64,000 nt of DNA, from NCBI GenBank assembly GCA_001599595.1, contig BCHH01000008.1:2776193-2840192 (forward strand), read 5' to 3'. The notes below the pieces were generated by a model that was given only the letters and a program-made list of their open reading frames with translations, did no database searches and was not told where the DNA came from. The position numbers and the translations under genes were made by a program. Source of the stretch: Beverwykella pulmonaria. Taxonomy: Eukaryota; Ascomycota; Dothideomycetes; Pleosporales; Melanommataceae. Below are positions 44,972 through 56,327 of the stretch, in pieces (the first letter of the stretch is position 1; each line of letters begins with the position of its first letter).

Positions 44972-46713
44972 ATTGAGTAGACCGCTGTTTCGATCGGACA
45001 TGAGTGGTAATTGAGGAATGCAATGTGATGGTAATCCATGGGGATTGATAGAGTGTTGTGTCGTAGCTTAGTGAGGTCTGTCTATTTATCACTCCGGCCT
45101 GCAGGAAGTAGGTAGTTTGGTTGTGGAACGCTTGTATTGGGGGCCAGAGCTCGTCTCGCCTCACGTAATTGACCGATAGGCTCAGGCTCCTACTCAGGCT
45201 CGTGATAGGCCCCGTGAGCGTTGTGCTTGCCTTGAAGCTTGCCGTGAGCTTAGCAAGAAAGGCCTATCAGAGTAGAGATAGTAGAGCTTCTCTATCGATC
45301 AGTGAGGTGTTGATTCCCCTGAACGGAGACCGAGACGAAGCTGGGAGATGCTATCTAAAAAACAAAACAAAAAAACAATGCTAAAGGGGACGGCGGGTGG
45401 GTGATTCAAATCGTCGATCAAGCGTCGCGTGAGAGGCTTGATGAGATGAGCTCACATGAGGTGGATGTGATGAGGCTGAGATATCTCGTCGCGAGAATTC
45501 TTGTAGATGAGGTGCTTGGCAGCCTAACTGTAAATAGAACAATACACATTTAGACGCAGCGCGCGATACTTCCCTTCGAAATCAAAGAGGGGATAAGAAT
45601 TAACCATAAAGTTTGCGAAGCTAGAATAGCCCTACCGAGGTACAAGAATTCTTCGCACAATGCTCAGGGTGGTCATCTGATAGGTCCGTTACTGGTAAAT
45701 CGCCGACCCATCGCCGACCACCCATAACTGATGACTGCTAGAGCCACCTCATCTCCCTGCTGCATTCTACGTGCTAATCACCCATAACTTCTCGCTTTAT
45801 TTCTATATTTTATCGACTATGAGCTGCGATGCAGCAGTCAATCTCCCCAGACTGCCCTTAATATGTTGGAAGCGCCCAAGATCTGATCTTCGTCTGACTC
45901 GCCTCCAACCCTCTACTTACGTAGAGTGCTACTACTCTTTCAGAGAGAAACTAGAATGCTGTTGGCAGGTTTGTAAGCGCATTTAAATACTGTTTCTTTG
46001 AATTAACGGGTTTTCTCTCTTATTCTTTCCTTTGGTAATTGTATTCCATGTGCACTTAGGGCATGTCGCCGTCGACAACTTCATTCCACTTACCAAAGGA
46101 GGCTAGACTTTAGCTACTTATAGTCGACGTCGTCCCTGCAGATGGTACTTTCCAGTTGTTCCAGTTTTATCGAATTTAGACCAGGATGTGCTTTTAGAGA
46201 CCGCTTAACACATGGGAGGTGGTGAGATCAGGATATGCTCTTGGCATGGAGCTAGCACAGATGGACTCACCCCATTACCAGAACTAGGGTTCGTATCGCT
46301 CTGGACACTAACTAATTCCATCAATTGAAGTCGTGTGAGGTTCAGCCGCATAGGCAAGATCCGGGATCGCCACATAGCCGGCTATGCCACGATGTAGCTA
46401 CGATCCAACAGGATCTTGACATAGAAGCCTTCGTCTATTTTCTCTCAATTCGTCGAGAGTTTCAATTCCCGTCCCTTAGTTGAGTGGGAAGACAACCGCA
46501 TGAACAATGGGGGGATTTATATCGCTTCAGTGCCTTTTTCGCGAAGCAATTGCCAAAGCATGTCATCTGACATGCTTTCAGTTCCAGCGCTAGACTCAGT
46601 CAGTTTGATAGAGTTCATTCTATAAAGCTGCCTTGGTTCTACGTACAATATCCTCCGCAATTTCCTCTACAAATTCTCAATCGTTTATACATCACAAATA
46701 TCGTACTCAAATC
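44972..46713. other. Gene-free stretch of 1.7 kb in the repeat island
   Basis: Mixed composition with AT-rich parts and short self-complementary words (for example CATGTCATCTGACATG near 46560). No frame above 70 codons has support. I could not match it to the other repeats in the window. It may hold unrecognised mobile DNA and the promoter of the cysteine-rich protein gene. Confidence 0.35.
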
Positions 46714-49552
46714 ATGGATTCGGGAACTCAACTTAAAGGTACATTCCGAGACTGCGGCCCAGGCCAACCACCCCAAATAGACTACGCCTGCCAAGGTCCT
46801 AGTTGCAATGCCCTGGACCAGTTCCCTTTTGGTGTTGCTACACATGCGGCAAGCGGTCTCGACTACAAGAGTGCATCAAGATGCGAGACGTTCAACTCCA
46901 TGTACTACGGTCCTATGCTGTTTACGCAGCCTGATCCCAGCGCCGACCATCGCGTTTCCCAGGACCAGAATATTACTCTCCCAGACTGCAAGGGCCTTCG
47001 TATCCAGAGCGATGGAACGAGTGCTGGGACGAACGTTAATGGTTTCGAAAGAGTTGGTGAGCCTGGCTGTGTTCCGGCCTCATCTCAGCCATCAGGGGAA
47101 GCGACTCCTCCTGCTCAGACTAGGGCAGGCGCTGCTGAAACCTCTGTCGTTTCTCAAGCTGTGTCATCAACCATACCAGTTGGCGGATATATATGGAGTG
47201 GCCTAGGAGGTGCTACAAGTTCCAATGTAGCAGGAACGCCTCCCACTAGCACTCCAAATCCAACTGAATCCTCACCCGCAGAGTTCACTGGCAGCGCTAC
47301 GCGTTACCAACCGAAGATAGGAATTCTTCTTGCCGTCTTCCTTGCCTTTACCTTTCTGATTCAAGGATGCGCAGCAAACCTGATCCCACCAGAGAGCGAC
47401 CGAGCCAGACCAAGAGCGATTGCAATGGGTCCCGAGACAGAAAGAAGAACCGCCTACAATATGCACGTCCGAGCTTTATCAGATAACATTCGCACATTCG
47501 CCGAAGAGTTTGGAGGCTATGTAGCCGGGAAGGTCGACGCAGTTCAAGAGGATGGTCAAGTCTTTGCTGACAGTCTTGTTTCTGAAACACTCTCCACGAT
47601 CTGCGAAGGGTTCTTCTCAGGAGCAGTGGTCGAGGTCTTCACGCCCGGGGTTGTCGATGCTTGCGTTACAGCCGTATACACCGCCAATGCAGCTGTTGCG
47701 CCCGAGTTAGAGTTCCTTTCCATCTTTGGCGCGAGCATGTTCTGCAATTACGTGGTCAGCCAGGCATTTCCCATTGCAGATCAGTTCTCCAGCGAGGCTT
47801 GCCAGGGCCTTGAGGATCTTGTATCGACGACGCCGGTTCCTTCGGGAAGTGTGATCCCCAGCGTGGAGCCTTCATTTACGGAGCCAGTAACTCTTGAGCC
47901 AAGCGGCCAGCTACCCTCCGGTCCGAAGATAACTGAATCCGTGCCAGCAGAGCCTACCAACACCGGCTCTGCTAATCCAGAGCCCACCAACACCGGCTCT
48001 GCTAATCCAGAGCCTACCAACACCGGCTCTGCTAATACAGAGCCTACCAACACCGGCTCTGCTAATACAGAGCCTACCAACACCGGCTCTGCTAATACAG
48101 AGCCTACCAACACCGGCTCTGCTAATACAGAGCCTACCAACACCGGCTCTGCTAATACAGAGCCTACCAACCCGGAGCAGACGGCTCCTGGACCATCTGG
48201 GTCTGCACGCCCATGCGGTGGCGCGGATCTGATGAGCGACGACAACAACTGCGGAGAGTGTGGTCAAACTGTAAGCAATATCTTTAGCCTCATCTGATTG
48301 TATTAATGATATTAGTGTAGTGAATTTTACCATTGCTACGCCGGTCACTGCGCCTACCGACACAGATATGGAGGCCCTGCATCAGAAGAAGTACTGGAGT
48401 CCGCGACTCTAGAATCACAATCACGTATATCCGAGCCGCCGTCTGTCACGTCTCTAAACACACGGTCACAGTCTTTCACAGTAAAGACAGAAACAACTAT
48501 ACAATCATTTGTTACGACCGAGCCAATAACTACCATCTCTACGACTCCGTCTTCTGCATTAACGCCCTCCAAGTCATCCTCATCAAGCACTCAGACCTTA
48601 TCCAATCCTTCTCAGCCTTCCGAGTCTTGTAGTACACACCTGCTCTCTGACCCCCAAAACTGCGGCGGATGCAACCGATTGGTATGCTTGATCTATTCAG
48701 CGCGCACTTCAATCCCAGACACTAACAGGCTACATTCAGTGCACTCGTGGCCCCTGCGTAAACGGGGCATGCCTATCAAGCCAATGCCTAAACTTTGACT
48801 CTCCATGCGGGAAGAAGAGTGGATGCTCCTGCTTCCAGCTCTACACCGACAACAACCAATTTGGTGTCTGCGCAAACTTCACCGATATACCAGACGAATC
48901 TGAATGTCCCCTCGGGCCAGACGAATGCAGTCCTCATACTGGACCCGCGTGTCCCGACGGAATGGTATGTGTGCAATTTGTCCGCGAGCCTTGTGGTGCG
49001 CAGTACAGGTGCCGGGATCAGGTTGGATGTCAGGTACCTGTGACCCCTATAACACTTCCACCCACAGTCATCAACTCGCTTCCTGTATCGACTCCAAGCA
49101 TTACCACCACAAAGACTACGGAAACGCCTTCTAGGCCTAGTTCTACAGCTCTAGCGACAACTGGATCCTGGGACTTCTCCGTCATCCCGGATCGTGTAGA
49201 AATCGTACCGTGGCACATGAGCCCAGGTCTCCTGTACCAAGACAACCCGGCATGGTTGTTGAAGAACGCAGCCGGCAAAACTACCATCAACACTCCCTGC
49301 ATCGCGAACTCGCAATTTAAATTCACCGAAGATCAGGGGCCGATCGTCGCGGGATCGCCGATATCATTTACTTTTGGGGATGGCGTGTTGTCTGATAGTT
49401 GCTGTTTGGATGGCTGGAGTACTGAGCAGTGCGGTGGTAGTTTGCATGTGCGGTGGTGCAGCGAGGTGCTGAACCCGTATGCGGTGGTGAGTTTTGATAT
49501 TTTGTCGTGGAGGGTTTCCGGTTGTTCGAGCTTGTTTACGCCGGAGGGTTGA
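46714..49552 (+). CDS. Unrecognised cysteine-rich surface-type protein with 10-residue tandem repeats
   Basis: Three exons (46714..48270, 48316..48681, 48740..49552) give 911 aa. I do not recognise the whole protein. No signal peptide follows the ATG at 46714, so a 5' exon may be missing. A hydrophobic segment (IGILLAVFLAFTFLIQG, about residues 203-222) could be a signal-anchor. Residues 413-482 are seven copies of EPTNTGSAN[PT], a Thr/Ser/Pro mucin-like stalk. Two Cys modules of the form NCGxCgxxC...C..G.C follow, each completed by a splice (NNCGECGQT joined to CSEFYHC, and NCGGCNRL joined to CTRGPCVNG). These resemble Stig1-type repeats. A further Cys-rich part (PCGKKSGCSCFQLYTDNNQF) and a C-terminal domain with CCLDGWSTEQCGG complete it. 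It is probably extracellular or cell-wall facing, by composition only. Confidence 0.72.
47950..48159 (+). repeat. 30-bp coding minisatellite, seven copies
   Basis: Units start at 47950, 47980, 48010, 48040, 48070, 48100 and 48130, with a partial eighth at 48160. Each encodes EPTNTGSAN plus Pro (first two) or Thr (last five). Copies are almost identical at the DNA level, which implies recent expansion or homogenisation. The unit length keeps the frame. Confidence 0.95.
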
Positions 49553-50177
49553 TGTGGCGATGAGGGCGGCAATGGAGATTCGGAACTTCACGAGAATAAT
49601 GGAAGAATGAAAGATGAATTTATGGATTAATGGTCGGGAGTCATCGACGGTACATTGCGGGCTCTGAGACGAAGGCATGTGGGGGTTAAGGGAATGTCAC
49701 ATTAGTAATTGTTCCTTCTCATAGTTTTTGAACCCAGTCTGATTGTGGAAAAGTAATTAATAATTCTGACTTCAACGAGAGACATGTAAGGATATCGGTA
49801 TTTTCAATTGCATTATCTCACTAGCGGACAAAAATCCACATGGATAATCATAATGCGGGATTGGAAATTGCGAAGTTCAATGCTACTCCAAGACATTCCT
49901 TTGTTAAGCTTTCAGTTAGAGATATTGGCTACGAAATGGTACCATTTTGGTGGCAGTCCGATGGCTAGTTCTAGTTGTTTCATTTCCGCTGCACAAATAT
50001 GATTCGGAGCGATTAATTTTGGAATGAGTGCAAAATGATATTCAACGTCCTATCCCACATACAGACCATTTTAGAGTGTCTTTAGAGGTCATTTTGGAAG
50101 AGACTTCTTATCAAAATATATAGCTAGGCGCTTCCACCGTTTGAACTTTCGCCTACCGACTTCGAGCCCGGACAGCA
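49553..50177. other. 3' flank of the repeat-protein gene, AT-rich
   Basis: About 620 bp without a supported frame. It leads into the foldback element. Confidence 0.4.
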
Positions 50178-50606
50178 GTCAGAACATGCTTGGTTAGGCC
50201 GCGCCCAGACCATACCCTTCTGTATATAGGATCGTTCTCCCTGAGAACCTCTTCTCGCTCTATCTTAGTGTACTTAAAATAGAGCTAACTTATCCTTTCA
50301 TTTGCCTTGGGCATCTACAATAGTGAAGACTGTGCTCATCATTACAGTGACAGAGCTACATTAGCTAAGCTGTACAGCTGAGGGTACAATTAAGAATATA
50401 GCGTTTAGCCTTTCAGCTTTTTAGCTAGATTGTGATAACGAGCACAGTCTTCATCATCGTGGATGCGCAAGGCAAATGAAGGGATAAGTAGGCTCTATTT
50501 CAAGTACACTAAGATAGAGCGAGAAGAGGTTCTTAGGGAGAACGATCCTATATGCAGGAGGGTATGGTCCAGGCGCAGCCCGACTGAGCATGTCCTCACA
50601 GTAGGG
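50178..50606. repeat. Foldback structure: two inverted arms of about 185 bp
   Basis: The left arm (about 50178-50365) and the right arm (about 50420-50606) are reverse complements at roughly 85-90 percent by eye. For example, GGATCGTTCTCCCTGAGAAC (left) matches GGATCGTTCTCCCTAAGAAC (right, reversed). About 55 bp separate the arms. Nearly all mismatches are transitions. It could be a foldback transposon or two fragments of one repeat inserted in opposite directions. The frame at 50463-50648 is not recognisable. Confidence 0.85.
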
Positions 50607-51402
50607 CATAGCGTGGCGCGCGCACGTCGCCTGATGTGGTCAAGCTGAAGGTGCGTGGTGGAGCTAAAGGTACGCCACCGCCTCATCTGACTCGTGTTCA
50701 TGTGATGTGTGGTTGAGCTGCCAAGCAGCACCGTCACATAGATCAACAATCTATCTAAGCGCACGTGTATATAAAGCCTTCTCTATAGTTAATTAAGCCT
50801 GCAGCTTAATTGTTCTTGTTAATAGATTTGTTTGGATTCTGTCTACTATGCAGCATCGATGCTAATGTGACAACTTACTAAGTAGATTGCTGATTAATTG
50901 CCAATCTAGCTTAAAGACTAAGCGCCACAGTTGCGTTATCTAGCTATACCCTCAACTGTATCCTTCAGCTTATGTAGATCTGACATACCACTATACTAAC
51001 GTGATATTTTTAATATTTAGAACAATAAATACAACCCAAGCAAATAAACCCAACCTCAACCCAACTTTAGTATTATTGTGAGGGGATAGAAGAGGCTCAA
51101 ATAATAAGCATTGTATTCCTATCTAGCGACAGAAGGAAGCATGAAGAAGAACGAAGGGGGCAGAGGCCGGCGGAGTTTATAAGGTCCTGCCAAGGCTTCG
51201 TACGAAGGATCCGAGGCGAGCCGAAGAATCCACATAACCAGAGTCCAGCCCTTTATTCAAACGTTTAGCGCTTAAAAGCTGATTTCCTTTAGCACAGGAT
51301 CTTTAGACACACACATCTGCAAAAGCAGATGATGTGTCCTACTAGGCCTGTCTCTTCCTAAGAAACCTTGCTGTCTGTGGTTGTGAGTTCAACCACTAAT
51401 TA
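50607..51402. other. Unrecognised repeat-island sequence
   Basis: Alternating AT-rich blocks, with an ACGTGTATATAAAGCC motif at about 50763-50778 that looks like a promoter or LTR core, but no coding frame. Possibly another decayed LTR element; not proven. Confidence 0.35.
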
Positions 51403-51615
51403 GTGTAAGGCCGGGTTTGCCTGTACATGTTGTAAGGCTAGTACCGGGCCTGTACGGAGGCAGTATGGCTATGGTGTCATGTGATTTAGCCTATTAGTGT
51501 TCCCCCGCTGCCAATCTGGCTTGGCAGCGATTCGTCTCTCTTACAATACACTCCTATCTACCTCCAACCCTACTCTCAACTCTATTTAGTGCGAGACAAC
51601 CCACCTGCCTTACAA
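51403..51615. mobile_element. MITE-like element copy 2 (213 bp), inverted relative to copy 1
   Basis: It starts GTGTAAGGC after TA (51401-51402) and ends GCCTTACAA, one base changed from the inverted repeat. The body aligns with the reverse complement of 42242-42444 over its whole length, apart from an insertion of about 10 bp near 51480-51495. Most single differences are C/T or G/A. It abuts the LTR at 51620. Confidence 0.82.
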
Positions 51616-51619
51616 TTAG

Positions 51620-51815
51620 TGTTAGTAATACAAGGGTATTGCAATTGCAATGGGGGTTCTCAAAAGTGGTTCTTATTCATTGTCTGTATCTATATAAGGT
51701 GCGGTTTTAGGGGTTTGTCCTATCCCTCTTCCGCTAAGCATCGCTAGTGCCTCATGTGATCGCCACGTGATCACGACATCACCACGTGATCACCACGTTC
51801 TATATACTCCCAACA
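51620..51815 (-). mobile_element. Copia-type LTR, second copy (196 bp), probably solo
   Basis: On the minus strand it runs from TGTTGGGAGTAT to TATTACTAACA. It matches 41728-41905 closely but has an extra 18 bp (a repeated CACGTGATCAC-type block near 51766-51790). No pol remnant, polypurine tract or primer-binding site is seen on either side, so a solo LTR is most likely. Flanking 5-mers do not form a target duplication. Confidence 0.78.
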
Positions 51816-53246
51816 GGGGGATTTGCCAGAAGTAATTACGCTACAAATAAACTATTCAATTCAAAGCTGTTCTGGATTGGATTCGAGTTGAGCGTGACTT
51901 GGACAAGTTTGAGCAAAAGGATGAGCCTCTGTAACTGAGTACTTTTGTATTTGCTAGTGGGGCTTTTCTAATATTTTGAAAATCTCCCTGTTTACATGCG
52001 GTATATCGTTGTGCGATTTGAAGCTATGTGCGTCAGGATCACAAAGTTCTTCACATACTTCTTCAAACCGGATTTACTCTTGCAAATTAGCTCGGTGTGC
52101 TAGATCGAGCAGCGATCAGCCGTGGAGAGTTATAGGGTCTAAAATAGCAGCGACAGCACCCCGACCTTTGGACGTCTGAAACCTTCAATGCAAGCCTTTG
52201 GCTAAAGGAAGAAGCAGGCCAAGCTTTTATCATATCGATCACAAAGTTTCAAGACTGACCGGCCATGCATGACTCTCATTGGTTTGGTAGACGATGTCTC
52301 AAAGTGGTTAGCGTTATTTAAAATTGGTCCTAGTATTCCCGCACCTCCATCTTGCATCTTGCATCACCAATGCCTGCAAGTCTGACAGGAACCGAATACA
52401 TGCGTCGCGCATACATTCTCAATATGCATTGTAATCTCGATCAGACGCTGCAGATACGCACCTCGCCGACCTCGCACTGTATGTATGAACATGCAAGGCT
52501 CCCTCCTCCAATGTCGTTGCTGCACCTTCTTTTCATCGCTTCTCTAACCTGCATCTGTTCTGTACGACAATATAAAGATCGACACCCAACGCGAAACGTA
52601 TTGGGACGTGCTTTTCCACGTTGTGGAAGGCTGTCGTGCATAGCTAAGTTGTTCGAGTTCCGAGTCCCATACGCCACACTCTCGCGCTCTTCTAGAACAA
52701 CACGGAACCCGAAGCCTCACAGAACGCGGAACATTAGTAGCCATGCACCTTCTTACGATCACATACTACCGACGAATGAGAGCCTCGTTTCCATCTCGGA
52801 TCCGAGTCTTGGACAAACGGTTCCTGGGTTGGATGATCTTGTTTGAGGCTCGGGTTTTGTGCAATATGTTCCCACGAGGGTTTCATGGGAACTATACCAC
52901 ATGGAGAAGCAATACTGCAGGGTCACACACGTGGCGGACATGGTACGTAATGGACCCGACGTTTCGTGTGGCTTTTCTTCTAAGAAGCCCTCGCTTGGGC
53001 CATGGTTGACGTCTTCATGGTTGCTGATTGTCTCAACGTCGTACTTCTCGGTCACCTAAACCATCTTCAAGAGCATAAATATTCTTGGCATATGAAGATG
53101 CCAACGAACCCGCCTATGCTCTTACTCGATTGCTTTTTCAAATTCATCTTGACACATCCATCGTAACGCACTGAGACTCTCAGCCCATATTCTTTTCGCC
53201 TCTGGGAAGCTTCATATTGATTGTTTTACTTTTTCAAGCCAGTACA
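51816..53246. other. Right border of the repeat island and DHA2 promoter
   Basis: 1.4 kb without a supported gene. A 164-codon frame (52352-52846) has no domain and is crossed by equally long antisense frames. The last 200 bp are pyrimidine-rich and probably the transporter's leader. Confidence 0.4.
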
Positions 53247-56200
53247 ATGTCTCAAGGAGGAGGATCTCCACATCTGAACCTTCGAGGAGCTTTTTCACAT
53301 CATCAACGCTCCCACTCCGACTCTCCCTCTCCATGCGGTCATGGCCCTCCTGTTCGGTCTCGAGGACGCACCTTCAGCGGACGGGGACCTTCTGAGCTTG
53401 TTCTTCCTTCCGCAATACCACCGCGGAACCCACAACGCAGTTCTCCAGTAACGCCATTGCACAATCGAGTACCTTACTCTCCGGACTCTTATTCAAATGT
53501 GGAGCGCTATGCTTCGATATCACCTCCACTATCACGTACAAACACATACAACTCGCGGAATCCATATCGGAATGCCTCGCCCCCATCTCCAATTCGAGAA
53601 CGTCCTCTTCCCCCTCCGCCCGTTCAAGAGACTTCCTCTCAGGCGCAGAATCTGCAGGGTGGATTCACACCAGAACAATGGAGCACCATTACTGGGCTTG
53701 TTGCTCTAGCCACCGAATCAGGTATTGATAAGAGAAGAGAAGAATTACGCGAAGAAGTGGCTCTCCGTAGGCGGCAACAAGAAGAGCAAGAAAAAGCGCG
53801 GCAAACAGCTCAGCGAGAACGTATCCGTCGGCGCATTGAAAGCGAGCAGTCATATCCTCCTCCCCAGGGACCATACGCACCAACCAGAAAAAATGAAGAG
53901 CCAGAACCTCCGCCCATAGGCGTGATTCCCTCTTCCCTCGAACCCGCATACTTTGGTAGCCATGCAACTGCCGCTGATCGTCGTCGTCGCCGAGACCGCT
54001 CGGTCACACCACCGAAAGCACTCAGAGAGGGAAAAGAAGATGCGGAACCTATTCTCCCCATTTACGAAGATGAAACCAAGGGCCAATCGTACTTTGACAA
54101 AACCTCTCCTCGTCGACCAAGATCCCTTTCCCGGCGCCTCAGCCTCAATCGTTCACGCAGTATCTCATTTCGGTCGCCTAACCATAAACCGCGATCATTC
54201 CGTGATTCACTGCGTAAATCGATATACTTGCCTCCGGTCGATGGCCTCTTCTCTGTCGCGGATGACGACGTGATTCAACAAGAGCGAGAGAATCTCGAGA
54301 GGCTCATACATGAGTCGTGGAAAGACCCGGATGGTCTGGCGGTGGAGCGTAGCGACGAGTCTTCGCTCGAAATGACGCCGTTGAGCACGCCGCGCAGATC
54401 AGTACACTTGGAAGAACAGAAGCCTGCTCCGCCTCCGGCCGCGCAAAATTTGCCAACAGGGAGTCGCTTGTTTGTTCTTGTTACTTGCATCTGTACTGCG
54501 GTGTTTCTGCAAGCTTTGGTTAGTATAGCAATCACTAGATCTCACTCGATACCTGTGAGGTTTGTAACTGATGTTTCTGACAGGACACCACGATCATCTC
54601 AACTGCAATTCCCAAGATCGTTCGCCAATTCCACTCTCTCCCTGATGTGGGCTGGTACGGATCAGCCTATTTTTTGACGACATGCGCGTTCCAGCTGATG
54701 TGGGGACGGATATACACCTTTTACAATCTCAAGAACGGATACCTCATCGCAATTACCATCTTCGAAATCGGTTCCTTAATCTGCGGACTTTCCACATCGT
54801 CTATTATGTTGATCATCGGACGCGCAATTTCCGGAGTTGGCTCGGGAGGCATCTACGCTGGGAGCTTTATTATCATAGCCTTCTCGACGAAGCCAGCCAG
54901 TCGTCCAAAATACAGCGCGTTGCTAGGCAGTATGTACGGTATATCGAGCGTCGTTGGCCCATTGGTCGGCGGGGTGTTTTCAGATAAAGTGTACGTATTT
55001 CTTCATTACATCAACTGCCTCTATATCATAAGCTAACTACATCAAAAGTTCCTGGCGTTGGTGTTTCTTCATCAACCTTCCTCTCGGGGCAGTCGCTCTG
55101 ATCGGCTTATTCTTCTTCCTGCGTCAACCTCCCCAGAACGCTGCCCTCCGCAATCTCCCTAACATCGAGAAGTTGAAGCGATTAGACTGGCACGGTGCAC
55201 TCGTATTCATCGGCACGTTGACTAGTCTATTCATCGCACTCGAATGGGGTGGTGACAGATATCCCTGGACGAATGAACGCATCGTTGTTATGCTCTTCTT
55301 CTTTGGCCTTGGAATGTGCCTGTGGGTATGGATCCAGTGGAAGAAAAACGAGTCTGGCACAGTCCCCGCGCGCATCATTGGACAGCGCAATATCTGGACC
55401 GCTGCGTTCAGCTGTTACTGCATGGGCGGCGCCTTCTTCATCATGTTGTACTTCATCAGCATCTACTTCCAAGCGATCAAAAACTCCACACCCTTGAAAT
55501 CCGGAATCCAATCCCTACCCACGTTGCTAGGCTTGACAATAGGCATGACGATAGCGGGCCACACGCACAAATTCGTCAAGTACCACGCAATCTACATGAT
55601 CGGCTCTGCGGCCTTAGCAACAGTTGGCTGCGGCCTGATCAGCACATGGAGTCCCGAATCTAATTCTCCTCGCTGGATAGGCTATCAAGCACTTTTTGGT
55701 ATTGGCCAGGGTTTCGGCTGGCAGCAGCCCCTCCTCATCGCGCAGGCTTTCCTCGAAATAAAAGATATCCCGATCGGCACGGCGCTCATGAGCGGCGTCA
55801 AGCTTTTCGGAGGCGCGACATTCCTCTCGGTCGGCTCATCGGTCTTCAACAACAAGCTCAAAGAGGCGCTACGCCAAATCCCGGGACTGGATGAGCATGC
55901 CGTGCTCGCAGCGGGGGCAAGCGGTCTTAGAGACGCTATTCATGACCCCGGGCAGCTTGCTGCCGTCAAGAACGCGTATAGTTCGGCGCTGTCGACGACG
56001 TTTCAGATCTCGATTGTGTTGAGTTGTTTTGCTATTGTGGGGGCGCTGGGCGTGGAGTGGAAGATTGCGCCTGTGAGGAAGCCTGGGGGCCCGGGCACTG
56101 GTCCTGCTCAGGGTTCAAAAGGTGTGGGTGAGGTGGGAGGCAAGGGGCCGGGGAGCGGGAGCGGGACCGGCAGCAGTGGTTCTAGTGGCAGCCTTACGAA

Positions 56201-56327
56201 GGTCCCGTCCAGACCCCCCGCGCCGCCACTGCCGCCGGTGCAGATGCGGATGCAGATGCCGCAGGTGAGTAGTGTTCAGGGTTATAGTATTAGTAGGCCT
56301 GTGGTTGCGAACTCGAACAAGATATGA
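53247..56327 (+). CDS. DHA2-type MFS drug/H+ antiporter with a 400-residue cytosolic N-terminus
   Basis: Three exons (53247..54518, 54584..54990, 55049..56327) give 985 aa. From TM1 (about residue 405) the protein is a normal 14-TM DHA2 transporter. RLFVLVTCICTAVFLQAL is joined by splice to DTTIISTAIPKIVRQFHS (motif D region). GRAISGVGSGGIYAGSFIII and SWRWCFFINLPLGAVALIG (made by the second splice) are family hallmarks. These pumps export toxins or secondary metabolites across the plasma membrane. The first 400 residues are unusual: a Ser/Pro-rich section with basic RSRS-like patches, a short coiled coil (EEVALRRRQQEEQEKARQTA, about 175-215) and several Ser/Thr-Pro sites. Exon 1 is one uninterrupted frame through the junction, so the fusion is not a splice guess. 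The C-terminal 80 residues are Gly/Pro-rich. Confidence 0.9.

Noticed and set aside
46260..46320. A tRNA-like B-box (GGGTTCGTATC) near 46297
   Set aside because: No matching A-box or foldable acceptor and anticodon stems around it.
47781..48363. Two long minus-strand frames over the minisatellite
   Set aside because: They are mirror products of a 30-bp repeat whose length is a multiple of three, which opens every frame; the plus frame has the coherent splice structure.
41728..51815. The two LTRs as the ends of one 10-kb retrotransposon
   Set aside because: They have the right relative orientation, but the flanking 5-mers do not match, only one LTR has a pol remnant beside it, no primer-binding site follows the other, and host-type genes with introns lie between.
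52352..52846. 164-codon frame left of the DHA2 transporter
   Set aside because: No family resemblance, several competing antisense frames, and it lies at the border of repeat-derived sequence.
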